Under the pieces are notes generated by a model. The model did not search any database. It was not told the DNA's origin and worked only from the letters and a program-made list of their open reading frames with translations. Made by a program: the position numbers and the translations under genes. A DNA stretch of 64,000 nucleotides, from assembly GCF_023914155.1 (NCBI RefSeq), contig NZ_JAMWYS010000009.1:1-64000 (forward strand). Direction: 5' to 3'. Positions 16,570 to 25,239 of the stretch are shown here, piece by piece; position 1 is the stretch's first letter, and the number at the start of each line of letters is the position of its first letter. The stretch comes from Solitalea agri (GTDB lineage Bacteria; Bacteroidota; Bacteroidia; Sphingobacteriales; Sphingobacteriaceae).

Positions 16570-18339
16570 TTAATGCACAAGGTCAATTACCGGATTGGCA
16601 ATCAATGAAAAGCCATCATTAATCAACTTGGTGATTGCCGGGTTACTTGCCGCTTTATTTTTTAGCACATGCTTAATATCATCGGCTAACTCTGGATGCA
16701 AACCGGTATGTTCAAAAATCTCTAAAATTTCCAGGGCACATAACCAATCATTGTTGTGTTCGGTTTTCAGTGAGTCCCAAACTGAAGGTAAAAGTGCAAC
16801 ATCGGCCTTATGCTCACGTACATTTCTAACTATACGATACAACTCATGCAAGCGTACCGTTTTATTATCGAACTGCATCTGATGTGTTTTAGTTTCAGAA
16901 ACCAATGCTATGGGTTCAAAAGCATCTTTATCGGCAGCACCACAAAATACTGAATCAATTTTGTGGCCTACAGCCATATCGTAAACTCCCCAGAAAGGCT
17001 CGAAATAAACCTTACCTGAGTTTTTGTCATGCACCTTACAATCAATAAAACTTAAAAGAACCAGTTTCTCTTCTTCCTGAATCACAGATTTTAATGTACC
17101 CTCTACAACAATCCCGCTTTCAAACTCAAACACGGTAGGTTCACCCAGCTCAATTCCCATATTCTTAAAGTCATTAATATGAAAATCTTCCAAAGGCATT
17201 TCAAAATCTTTCAACTTACCTACCGGAGAGCTAAAACCATCAGCATGATAAGCTTTACCATGTCCATCTAATTGGTTATCGTTATAACTTAAAGCCGATG
17301 GACCTGTAGTTTTAATATAAACAGGTACATCATTTTCATTCAGAACTATATCAGTAAAAGTACCGGTAACCTGCAAGCCTGAACTGAACACAGCGGTACA
17401 AGTATTTTTACACTCAATAGCTTTCATTAAACCATGAGTTCCTCCTTTTCTGAAGGACATGGTGGAAGCAAATTCTTCCAGCACGTTTATCAGGGTTTCG
17501 AAGTCGGGAGTTACAAATAACTGGGGCTGAGGCTTGGTAATATCGTACGAATAATTCAGCGTATCTATCGAATAAGGAAGTTTCGTTACATCCGGACGCA
17601 TACATGTTGCGCTTTCTCCAATTGACGAAAGTAAGCCGGCTCCATAAATTTTAGGATCTTCAAGGGTTCCGATCAAACCATATTCAACAGTCCACCAATG
17701 CAAACGACTCAACAGAGCCATTTCCGAAGGCTCACCCAAATTTTGCTGCTTGAACTCCAGGTCTTTTTCTGCTTGAGCAATATCTGCAGGATCGGCATCA
17801 GGCATCTCTTTTAAAATCGATAACTGACGTATTGCTTCATACAATTCAAAGTCTTTTGACGAATACATCGCCTTTGAACCGATATAACCAAAATAGCTTA
17901 AATAATCTGCGTAACGAGGTTCCCCAATAATAGGCGCATGTCCTGCCGACTCATGGATAATATCAGGAGCCGGGGTATATTCAATATGATCAATCTGACG
18001 AATATCTGCAGCAATTACCAAAACCTTGTAAGCCTGAAACTCCATGAAAGCCGCCGGAGGAATAAAACCATCAACAGTAACAGCTCCCCAGCCAATTTGG
18101 CCAAGAGCGTCGTTCATTTCCTGCAAACTAGGGATCTTTTCAATGGTTAACCCTGCCTTTTTCAGACCGGGAATGTATGGATAAAAGGCAACATCCTTTA
18201 AATAGCTGTAATTCTGACGCATTACATAACGCCAAATAGCATGATCAACGGTTGTATAATGTTCATAATGCTGCTCAACTATGTACTGTCGTAAATGATT
18301 AGGCAAGGCTGCCACCTGTTTATTGTTGAAGGTATTCAT
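16570..18339 (-). CDS. Pterin-dependent aromatic amino acid hydroxylase with long C-terminal extension
   Basis: The protein has 589 residues. Residues about 50-330 are the catalytic domain of the phenylalanine/tyrosine/tryptophan hydroxylase family. The iron ligands are visible as His129 and His134 in PDIIHESAGHAP and Glu219 in WWTVEYGL. It most likely converts phenylalanine to tyrosine using tetrahydropterin and oxygen. Typical bacterial PhhA has only about 260-300 residues. Here about 250 extra residues follow (from about 335) with repeated strand-rich segments (FSSGLQVTGTFTDIVLN; FESGIVVEGTLKSVIQ). They resemble neither the ACT regulatory domain nor the tetramerisation helix. No frameshift is seen. 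HPPD and HGD are encoded at 51-53.7 kb. The -7 box was not found. Confidence 0.9.
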   Translation of the reverse strand: MNTFNNKQVAALPNHLRQYIVEQHYEHYTTVDHAIWRYVMRQNYSYLKDVAFYPYIPGLKKAGLTIEKIPSLQEMNDALGQIGWGAVTVDGFIPPAAFMEFQAYKVLVIAADIRQIDHIEYTPAPDIIHESAGHAPIIGEPRYADYLSYFGYIGSKAMYSSKDFELYEAIRQLSILKEMPDADPADIAQAEKDLEFKQQNLGEPSEMALLSRLHWWTVEYGLIGTLEDPKIYGAGLLSSIGESATCMRPDVTKLPYSIDTLNYSYDITKPQPQLFVTPDFETLINVLEEFASTMSFRKGGTHGLMKAIECKNTCTAVFSSGLQVTGTFTDIVLNENDVPVYIKTTGPSALSYNDNQLDGHGKAYHADGFSSPVGKLKDFEMPLEDFHINDFKNMGIELGEPTVFEFESGIVVEGTLKSVIQEEEKLVLLSFIDCKVHDKNSGKVYFEPFWGVYDMAVGHKIDSVFCGAADKDAFEPIALVSETKTHQMQFDNKTVRLHELYRIVRNVREHKADVALLPSVWDSLKTEHNNDWLCALEILEIFEHTGLHPELADDIKHVLKNKAASNPAITKLINDGFSLIANPVIDLVH

Positions 18340-18609
18340 TAAAATACTAGATTGATTGGTGCCGTAAATTTAGCAATCGACATTGTTTATCAATAACTTT
18401 TTGCAAGTTAGTTTAAAGTCTATCCTGTTTAATAACCGCTTATAAAATTTCCTTAAAAAAATTTAGAATAACAAGGGTTACATTCTCACCTAATTTGGAA
18501 TTAATGGAAACTAATTTATACGAACCGAACGTAACTTATAGCTGCCAATTCTAGACAAACAGACATAACATACCTAAGGTTAAATTCATCCATTTAAAAC
18601 CTTATTAAA

Positions 18610-19506
18610 ATGAAAAACGTACAAAAACTACTAATTGTAGTTCTTTCAGCTAGCGCTATGAGTTGTGGCGAAGGAAAACACCCAGAAAATTATGAAGGCT
18701 CCGCTGATAGTGCATCTGCTGTATCCTCATCAGCTGCAACTGAAACCGCCAATACTTCAGGAAGAAGATTCGTTCGCTCGTCAGAATTAAAGTTTAAAGT
18801 AAAAAACGTAACGGAGGCTACTTATAAAATTGAAGACATTACCAACAGAAACGGTGGCTTTGTTACCCTCACCAATTTAAATAGCAATGTGGATTATACA
18901 AATACAACAAAGGTGAGCGCTGATTCATCGGTTGAGTCAAAATATGTAACCGTTACAAATGAAATGACCATCAGGGTTCCTAACACCAAACTCGATACTA
19001 CCTTAAAAGACATCGCAAAGCTGGTTGACTTTTTAGATTACCGGATCATTAAAGCAGATGACGTAAGCTTACAATTGCTTTCCAATAATTTAACTCAGCA
19101 ACGCATAACACGAAACGAGCGCCGACTAACTAATGCCATCGATAATCGTGGAAAGAAACTAAATGAAACTTCCAACGCTGAAGAAACCTTATTGAACAAA
19201 CAAGAAGAGGCTGATAACGCCAAAATCTCGAACCTTAACCTGGAAGATCAGATCAATTTCAGTACTGTTCAGCTTTCTATTTATCAGCGCCAGTTGGTAA
19301 AACAAGAGTTGATTGCCAACCAGGAAAACATCAGACAGTATGAGCCGGGATTTTTCAGTAAAGCCAAAGAATCATTCATCACCGGTTTTGAAATACTTTC
19401 TGACCTGATTGTATTTATCATCAGACTTTGGGCGCTGATCCTTTTGGCGGTTATTGCTTTTATTCTTTACAAAAGGTATGGCTATAAATTGAGAAAGGAA
19501 GTGTAA
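18610..19506 (+). CDS. DUF4349 lipoprotein
   Basis: The protein has 298 residues. The signal peptide ends at a lipobox (SAMSC at about residue 19), followed by a Ser/Ala-rich linker. The DUF4349 core includes RRFVRSSELKFKVKNV, a predicted coiled coil (about 165-205), and a C-terminal membrane helix (about 262-288, LSDLIVFIIRLWALILLAVIAF) followed by a basic tail. It would be anchored at both ends, probably in the inner membrane. The function of the family is unknown. The next gene is 48 bases downstream. Confidence 0.85.
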   Translation: MKNVQKLLIVVLSASAMSCGEGKHPENYEGSADSASAVSSSAATETANTSGRRFVRSSELKFKVKNVTEATYKIEDITNRNGGFVTLTNLNSNVDYTNTTKVSADSSVESKYVTVTNEMTIRVPNTKLDTTLKDIAKLVDFLDYRIIKADDVSLQLLSNNLTQQRITRNERRLTNAIDNRGKKLNETSNAEETLLNKQEEADNAKISNLNLEDQINFSTVQLSIYQRQLVKQELIANQENIRQYEPGFFSKAKESFITGFEILSDLIVFIIRLWALILLAVIAFILYKRYGYKLRKEV

Positions 19507-19554
19507 CAAGCTATTAAACGCTCTCTTTTCTACATCACTTAAAGCTATTTGAAC

Positions 19555-20124
19555 ATGAAAATAGTATTAAAAAACATTTCGAAAATCTTATACGGTCTTT
19601 TGATGCTTTCATTTTTTTTACCTGCAATCAAATCATGTACTGGAATGGAGGGAAGAAAAACAGAAGGTGGTCAGGATAGTATTTCTGTTGATACAACTAA
19701 AGCTGCTGTTGATACAACAGGCCTTGCAAGCATTGATTCTGCTGCAACTAAACCGCACAGCTCAACAGAAATCCAGTCTGATTCAACTAAAACTAAGAAG
19801 GATTATTTAGATCTGGTTTTAATGCCTGACGGTAAAAACGATTCATTAATCGGTTACGTCTATCGTTATTTCAATAAATCCAGTATAGCTATTTATTTTA
19901 TCCTTAGCATTATTTCGTTCACCTTAGTGTTAAAAAATAGAAATCCAAAAACGCTATTTAAACTCTCCATTTTAACAACTATTCTTTTAGGCTTATTTCT
20001 GTATTGGGGAGATACCGTAGTTTGGGGATTTTGGGTTATTTTATCCATAAATATCAGCATACTAATTATTAATCTTATTCGAGTCAGGCTTCATTCAAAA
20101 GATAATAATATTAGCACTCCATAA
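19555..20124 (+). CDS. Membrane protein, unknown function
   Basis: The protein has 189 residues from the ATG at 19555 (an in-frame TTG lies at 19549). An N-terminal hydrophobic segment is followed by KSC, possibly a weak lipobox. A Thr/Ser/Asp-rich linker with repeats (SVDTTKAAVDTTG) follows, then three membrane helices (about 108-128, 135-153 and 158-178). No family was recognised. It is probably co-transcribed with the DUF4349 gene. Confidence 0.65.
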   Translation: MKIVLKNISKILYGLLMLSFFLPAIKSCTGMEGRKTEGGQDSISVDTTKAAVDTTGLASIDSAATKPHSSTEIQSDSTKTKKDYLDLVLMPDGKNDSLIGYVYRYFNKSSIAIYFILSIISFTLVLKNRNPKTLFKLSILTTILLGLFLYWGDTVVWGFWVILSINISILIINLIRVRLHSKDNNISTP

Positions 20125-20185
20125 ACAATTAGGTTATATTGAAATCCAATTTGAAGCAAACTCGATTTTCAATAAACCACTGAAC

Positions 20186-21271
20186 ATGGAAAAGCTGAAC
20201 ATCCACCCTGATATTACCAAAGCTGAAACTTTACCAACGTCATTCTATAAAAGCATAGACCTTTTTGAGGAATCCAAAGAAAAGATCTTCGCTAAAAGCT
20301 GGCAGTTAATAGAATCAGAGGAATATGCAAAACAGGCAGATGAGGCTTTTCCATTTTCATTGTTACAAGGTTTTTTAAACGAGCCTTTGGTTTTAGTCAG
20401 AAATCAGAACCATGAATTAAACTGCTTTAGCAATGTTTGCACCCACCGAGGAAACATTTTGGTTCATCACCCCGGTAAATACAAAAAGTTCATCTGCAAT
20501 TATCATGGCCGAAAGTTTAATATCGATGGCCAATTTGAATCGATGCCTGAATTTAAGGAGGCCAAAGATTTTCCAAGAGCATGTGACGATCTTCATCAGA
20601 TTGATGTAAAAGAATGGAGCGGATTTCCATTTGTTTCATTAAACCCAGGCTTTGATTTCGATATTTTAGCTGCCATTTTAAATGAGCGTGTTGGCTTTAT
20701 GCCGGTTTCACAGTTTCAGTTTCGCCCCGAACTATCAAGAGAATACCTGGTAAACGCTCATTGGGCACTGTATTGCGATAATTACCTGGAAGGTTTTCAT
20801 GTTCCATTTGTCCACCCGGATTTAAATAAGGTTTTAGACTACCAACAATACAAAACCCTGATCTATGATTATTGTAACCTGCAAATAGGCATTGGGGACC
20901 ATGCCGATGAATGTTTTGACCTGCCGAAGAACCATGTTGATCATGGACAAAAGATAGCTGCTTATTACTATTGGCTGTTTCCAAACATGATGCTCAACTT
21001 TTATCCATGGGGATTAAGCCTCAATATTGTAAAACCTATCTCCATTAAACAATGCAAGGTTAAGTTCTTGACCTATATGTATGATGAATCGAAATATGAT
21101 AAAGGAGCAGGAGCGCTTTTAGATAAAGTAGAACGAGAAGATGAATTTGTGGTGGAGAATGTTCAACGTGGTATTAACTCACGGTTTTATAAAAATGGCC
21201 GCTTCTCTCCGACCCGAGAACAGGGCGTTCACCATTTCCACTCACTTTTAAGCCGTTTTATCAACAGCTAG
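20186..21271 (+). CDS. Rieske-type aromatic-ring-hydroxylating oxygenase alpha subunit
   Basis: The protein has 361 residues. The N-terminal Rieske [2Fe-2S] domain has ligands Cys85, His87 (CTHRG), Cys104 and His107 (CNYHG). The C-terminal catalytic domain has the mononuclear iron site in NYLEGFHVPFVH (His205, His210). The arrangement resembles choline or carnitine monooxygenase-like and other SRPBCC oxygenases. No reductase or ferredoxin partner is nearby, so the substrate is unknown. Its last 24 bases overlap the end of the convergent permease gene. Confidence 0.88.
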   Translation: MEKLNIHPDITKAETLPTSFYKSIDLFEESKEKIFAKSWQLIESEEYAKQADEAFPFSLLQGFLNEPLVLVRNQNHELNCFSNVCTHRGNILVHHPGKYKKFICNYHGRKFNIDGQFESMPEFKEAKDFPRACDDLHQIDVKEWSGFPFVSLNPGFDFDILAAILNERVGFMPVSQFQFRPELSREYLVNAHWALYCDNYLEGFHVPFVHPDLNKVLDYQQYKTLIYDYCNLQIGIGDHADECFDLPKNHVDHGQKIAAYYYWLFPNMMLNFYPWGLSLNIVKPISIKQCKVKFLTYMYDESKYDKGAGALLDKVEREDEFVVENVQRGINSRFYKNGRFSPTREQGVHHFHSLLSRFINS

Positions 21272-22582
21272 ATCATCTCCTAAATTTTTTTTGGCCATTT
21301 TCTGAAACAGGTAATAAATAGGAACGCCTGCATTTAATAAGATGACACCGTAAAGAATACTTTTCGGACCGGTTCCTATAATAGCACCTATAGAGAACAG
21401 AAAGGCGATAATGGTAATAACAACAAGCTTAATATTCTTTCTCCAGCTAAAGTCGGCTTCCATTTTTCGTTTTATCATCAACTCGGCTACTGAACAAAAG
21501 ACATATGGAATTAAGGTGGACAAAGTAGATAGAAGAATTAGGTTCTGAAATTGCTCCTGCAGCGATTTTGAATAGTTTAAGCCAATAACAACGCAGGTAA
21601 GGGCGCTCGAAATGATCAACGCGTTTGTAGGCACATTATTCCTATTCTTTTTCTTAAAAAATGAAGGGAATGCTCCGTTAGTGGCAACTGCGTAAGCGAC
21701 CTGGCCTTGCATAAGTATCCAACCATTTAAAGTACCTAAGCATGCAATCACAGCAGAAACAGCAATAATGGTATAGAAAATATTTCCTCCTATTACCTCT
21801 GCCGCATCAGCAAAAGGAGCTGTTGATTTGGCCAAATTAGCGTTAGTTAAAATACCCATTACTGCTGTACTGGAAAAGATATAGATCACCGCGGCCAAGA
21901 CAGTTCCTATAATTGTTGCCTTCGCTATGTTTTTCTCCGGATTACGAATATGCTCGGCAGGAACGGTAGCTGATTCCAAGCCTAGAAAGGACCATAGAGT
22001 TAAAGCTGCTGTTTGCAAAAAAATCGCTGGGTAACTAATATGCTGCGGACGAACCCAAAAGCTGGTCGATTTAAAATAGAAGAAGCCAACTGTTCCGATA
22101 ATCACCAATGGAATTATTTTAAGAATAGTGGTAACCATCTGAAACTGGGCCGCTTCTTTTATTCCTTTCAGATTGATAAATGTTATTATCCATACCACAG
22201 CAATTCCAATGCTCAAGGCTGCCAATGGAGATTGATTGAGAAATGGAAAAAATGAGGATAAAGTAGCGACCAGTGTGATAACTATAGCCGCGTTACCTGT
22301 CCAAACGGCTATCCAATATCCCCAGCCTATTATAAAACCCATCAGCGGACCAAAAGCCTTATCAACATAAATATAAAGGCCACCGGTAAATGGTAGCAGT
22401 TTACTTAAACGGGCGAAAACAATGGCAAGCGTAACAGCTCCAACGGTTGAGATGAGCCAGCCCCACAAACTGAAATAACCAAATACAGCCAATGAGGCAG
22501 GTAAGAACAGAATTCCTGTACCAATCATGTTTCCTGAAACAAGTGCGGTAGCATGTAAAAATCCAATCTTTTTATCAGGCAT
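21248..22582 (-). CDS. APC superfamily amino acid permease
   Basis: The protein has 444 residues and about 12 membrane helices. The first helix has the family motif SGNMIGTGILFLPASLA (about 17-33), which forms the substrate carboxylate/amine site. It resembles the basic amino acid/polyamine antiporter group (AdiC/CadB-like), but the exchanged substrate cannot be assigned. It is convergent with, and overlaps by 24 bases, the Rieske oxygenase gene, and its start faces the BlaI-controlled operon. Confidence 0.88.
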   Translation of the reverse strand: MPDKKIGFLHATALVSGNMIGTGILFLPASLAVFGYFSLWGWLISTVGAVTLAIVFARLSKLLPFTGGLYIYVDKAFGPLMGFIIGWGYWIAVWTGNAAIVITLVATLSSFFPFLNQSPLAALSIGIAVVWIITFINLKGIKEAAQFQMVTTILKIIPLVIIGTVGFFYFKSTSFWVRPQHISYPAIFLQTAALTLWSFLGLESATVPAEHIRNPEKNIAKATIIGTVLAAVIYIFSSTAVMGILTNANLAKSTAPFADAAEVIGGNIFYTIIAVSAVIACLGTLNGWILMQGQVAYAVATNGAFPSFFKKKNRNNVPTNALIISSALTCVVIGLNYSKSLQEQFQNLILLSTLSTLIPYVFCSVAELMIKRKMEADFSWRKNIKLVVITIIAFLFSIGAIIGTGPKSILYGVILLNAGVPIYYLFQKMAKKNLGDDLAVDKTA

Positions 22583-22682
22583 AGTAGTGTATCGCTATAA
22601 TCAATGTAATTATAAATCTGTTGCTTTCAAAGTGCTCCAAACAACTCTATCTTACTGTAAATCAATTATACAACACTTTTGT

Positions 22683-22755
22683 TACGAAACATTTCGTAGA
22701 AACTATTTTAAATACGAAACTCTTCGTATATATTTGATATACGAAACAATTCGTA
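22683..22755. promoter_or_regulatory. Three BlaI-type operators
   Basis: Three 16-base dyads: TACGAAACATTTCGTA (22683-22698), TACGAAACTCTTCGTA (22713-22728) and TACGAAACAATTCGTA (22740-22755), spaced 30 and 27 bases apart. Only the central bases vary. The second lies between the -33 and -7 regions and the third at the transcription start, ahead of blaI. BlaI/MecI repressors bind such dyads, so autorepression is very likely. Confidence 0.85.
22729..22736 (+). promoter_or_regulatory. -7 promoter box (TATATTTG) of the BlaI operon
   Basis: An exact TAnnTTTG match between operators 2 and 3. The -33 region is a weak tttt near 22706. Confidence 0.65.
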
Positions 22756-22779
22756 GATAAACATTAGCGTTTAGAACGT

Positions 22780-23157
22780 ATGAAAATTCCGAAACCTACC
22801 GATGCCGAATTAGAGATACTGCAAGTATTGTGGGAATATGGCGCCAACACTGTCCGTTTTGTAAACGAACATCTGAATGAAAAAAAAGAAACAGGTTACA
22901 CCACTACCCTAAAGCTCATGCAAATTATGCATGGCAAAGAAATGTTATCTCGAGATGACAGTAACCGTACACACATTTTTGATGCAGCAGTTAAAGAAGA
23001 AGATATTCAAAAAGAATTACTTGATAAGTTTTTGGATGCTACTTTCAGAGGCTCGGCGTCGAAACTTGTGATGCACGCACTGGGAAATTCTCAAACATCC
23101 AAAGAAGAGCTCGATCAAATTCGTCAACTTTTAGACCAATTAGAAGGAGGTAAATAA
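22780..23157 (+). CDS. BlaI/MecI/CopY family transcriptional repressor
   Basis: The protein has 125 residues. The N-terminal winged helix starts IPKPTDAELEILQVLWEYG and contains the recognition helix in ETGYTTTLKLMQIMHGKEML. The C-terminal dimerisation helices carry the cleavage region used by the partner protease. It represses its own operon through the three upstream dyads. The following M56 protease gene starts one base after the stop codon, and the end of this gene carries a strong AGAAGGAGG ribosome-binding sequence. Confidence 0.93.
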   Translation: MKIPKPTDAELEILQVLWEYGANTVRFVNEHLNEKKETGYTTTLKLMQIMHGKEMLSRDDSNRTHIFDAAVKEEDIQKELLDKFLDATFRGSASKLVMHALGNSQTSKEELDQIRQLLDQLEGGK

Positions 23158-23158
23158 T

Positions 23159-25177
23159 ATGAATTCCTTTGATTCTATCTTAAACGGAAACTTTTCACAG
23201 GCCTTAGGCTGGACCCTTATCCATTCCATCTGGCAAATTGCTATTGTAAGCTTAATACTTGCTGGGCTGATGGTTGTTTTAAGAGATAAAAGCGCCCGAC
23301 TACGGTATAATGTAGCTATCGGTTCTCTTGGAGCCATTTTGGCAATTTCCTTAGTTACTTTTATGAGTGTATGGAGCAGCACACCTGCAACTTCACAAAG
23401 TATCAGTTTCAACCAACTTAGCTACAGTCAGTTGTTTTTTGAGACTAACACCCAAAACAACTTACTTGCAACTTGGTGGAATTTATTAGGTTCATTTATT
23501 CAACAAAACTTAAACCTGATCTTAATTGCCTGGGCAATTGGTGTAGCAATCCTTTCTGTTCGACTGATCGGTGGAGTGTCTTATATATTCCGTTTAAGAA
23601 ATCGGCATTTAAAACCCGTTACTGAACAGTGGCAAAACAAGCTTAAAAAACTTGAAGACCGCTTTGAAATAAAACGCAAGGTAGCCTTGCTTGAGTCGGC
23701 GCTGGTGCAAATCCCAACCGTTGTTGGATATCTGAAACCTTACATTTTAGTTCCCCTAGGCACTTTTGCAGCTTTACCGGCTAATCAGATTGAAGCCATA
23801 TTGGCTCATGAGTTAGCGCACATTAAACGCAATGATTACCTGATCAACATTCTACAAACTATTGTTGAGATCATTTATTTCTTCCACCCCGGAATTTGGT
23901 GGATGAGCAATACCATTAGAAAAGAACGCGAATTATGTTGTGATGATTTAGCCGTATCGTCAGGATGCGATGCCCTCTCACTTGCACGCGCATTATCCAA
24001 TATTGAAGAATTTTTCACCACTCAACCAAAAACAACATTAGCTATGGCAATTAATGGAAAAGGATCGCTATTGAATCGGATCAAGCGATTAATAGGTCAC
24101 CAAGAACAAAGCACAACAACTCTTAACAGTTTCTCCGGAACAGCGATTATTCTTATTGCTGCAATTATCACCTTTACAATGAATAGCACCAATGTGTTTT
24201 CATCAGATAAAAAAGATAAAAAGCCGATTGAAACAGCACTTAATACTGAAAAAATCCCTGTTCAAAATGTCTCGTTAACCAATATTTCTTCAGGGAAATT
24301 TGTGAATTTAGATAGTATCAAAATCAATAATAATGTAAGTATTGATGATAAAGATGCCGTGGTAATTATTAAAAACGATAAAGGCGAGGTAAAAGAAATT
24401 AAAGTGAATGGCAAATCGATTCCTAAAGAAAACTGGAATCAAAAAGAGCTACAAATGGCAATTAGCCAGCGAATGGGTGCCCCGGTAGCTCCTATTGCAC
24501 CTCCTCCTGTTCCACCGGTTGGCGCCGTTTCTCCTATAGGAGCCGTTCCACCTGTCCCACCTACTCCACCATTTCCAGGTTCTAGCGCATTGCCTCCTAT
24601 TCCTCCGGTACCTGCCTTGCCTCCAATGAATTTTAATTTCCCTGGTTTTAAATTCGATATGGACTTTAGTGATGCTAAAGAGAATATGACTCCTGCTGAA
24701 CGCAAAGCCTTTGAAAAGAAAATGAAGAAATTTGAAAAAGATATGGAGGCCTGGGGTAAAGAATACGAGAAGAACTTTGGAAAAGACTGGGAAGCAAAAA
24801 TGGAGAAAGAATGGGCTCCTCAGTTAAAAAACTGGGAAATGAGCATGGATGAATGGTCAAAACAAGCGGCTCCTCAATTAGAAGCAATGGCCGCTAATAT
24901 GGCGAACATTAATCCAGAGGTAAACATGAACTTTCCTGCTCATAGTTTCAATTTTGACATGAATAATAACTTCTCTTCTTCATTGGAACAAGCACTGTTA
25001 GCTGATGGATTAATTAAGAAAGATGAAAGCTATAGTTTCATTATCTCAGGAAGAAATAAGGAGCTTATTGTAAATGGTAAAAAACAGTCGGCAGAGTTGT
25101 TTGAGAAATATGATAAACTGGTACGGAAATCATCGGGCGCCAAGGGCGATGATTATACGTTCAGCATTTCGAAATAA
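23159..25177 (+). CDS. BlaR1-like M56 membrane metallopeptidase with proline-rich C-terminus
   Basis: The protein has 672 residues. Four membrane helices are seen in the first about 340 residues. The cytosolic zinc protease motif HELAHIKRND lies at about 219, with a downstream ERELCCDDLAV segment carrying the third ligand. After the last helix (about 325-345) there is no penicillin-binding sensor domain. Instead there is a strand-rich part, a proline-rich stretch with VPPVPPTPP-type repeats (about 440-485), a highly charged Lys/Glu/Trp helix region (about 500-580) and a small C-terminal domain. It is expected to cleave the BlaI partner on an unknown envelope signal. Confidence 0.88.
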   Translation: MNSFDSILNGNFSQALGWTLIHSIWQIAIVSLILAGLMVVLRDKSARLRYNVAIGSLGAILAISLVTFMSVWSSTPATSQSISFNQLSYSQLFFETNTQNNLLATWWNLLGSFIQQNLNLILIAWAIGVAILSVRLIGGVSYIFRLRNRHLKPVTEQWQNKLKKLEDRFEIKRKVALLESALVQIPTVVGYLKPYILVPLGTFAALPANQIEAILAHELAHIKRNDYLINILQTIVEIIYFFHPGIWWMSNTIRKERELCCDDLAVSSGCDALSLARALSNIEEFFTTQPKTTLAMAINGKGSLLNRIKRLIGHQEQSTTTLNSFSGTAIILIAAIITFTMNSTNVFSSDKKDKKPIETALNTEKIPVQNVSLTNISSGKFVNLDSIKINNNVSIDDKDAVVIIKNDKGEVKEIKVNGKSIPKENWNQKELQMAISQRMGAPVAPIAPPPVPPVGAVSPIGAVPPVPPTPPFPGSSALPPIPPVPALPPMNFNFPGFKFDMDFSDAKENMTPAERKAFEKKMKKFEKDMEAWGKEYEKNFGKDWEAKMEKEWAPQLKNWEMSMDEWSKQAAPQLEAMAANMANINPEVNMNFPAHSFNFDMNNNFSSSLEQALLADGLIKKDESYSFIISGRNKELIVNGKKQSAELFEKYDKLVRKSSGAKGDDYTFSISK

Positions 25178-25203
25178 TTCTCTTTCATAAAAATCATATA
25201 AGC

Positions 25204-25239
25204 AAAAATGCCTGCCAGATTTAACCGGCAGGCATTTTT
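25204..25239. terminator. Bidirectional terminator
   Basis: A 13-bp stem, aaaaatgcctgcc with ggcaggcattttt, between convergent genes. It touches the stop codon of the minus-strand gene. Confidence 0.85.

Noticed and set aside
24439-24705. A Gly/Thr-rich minus-strand frame opposite the M56 protease gene
   Set aside because: Its composition is just the complement of the proline-rich coding repeat in the sense gene.
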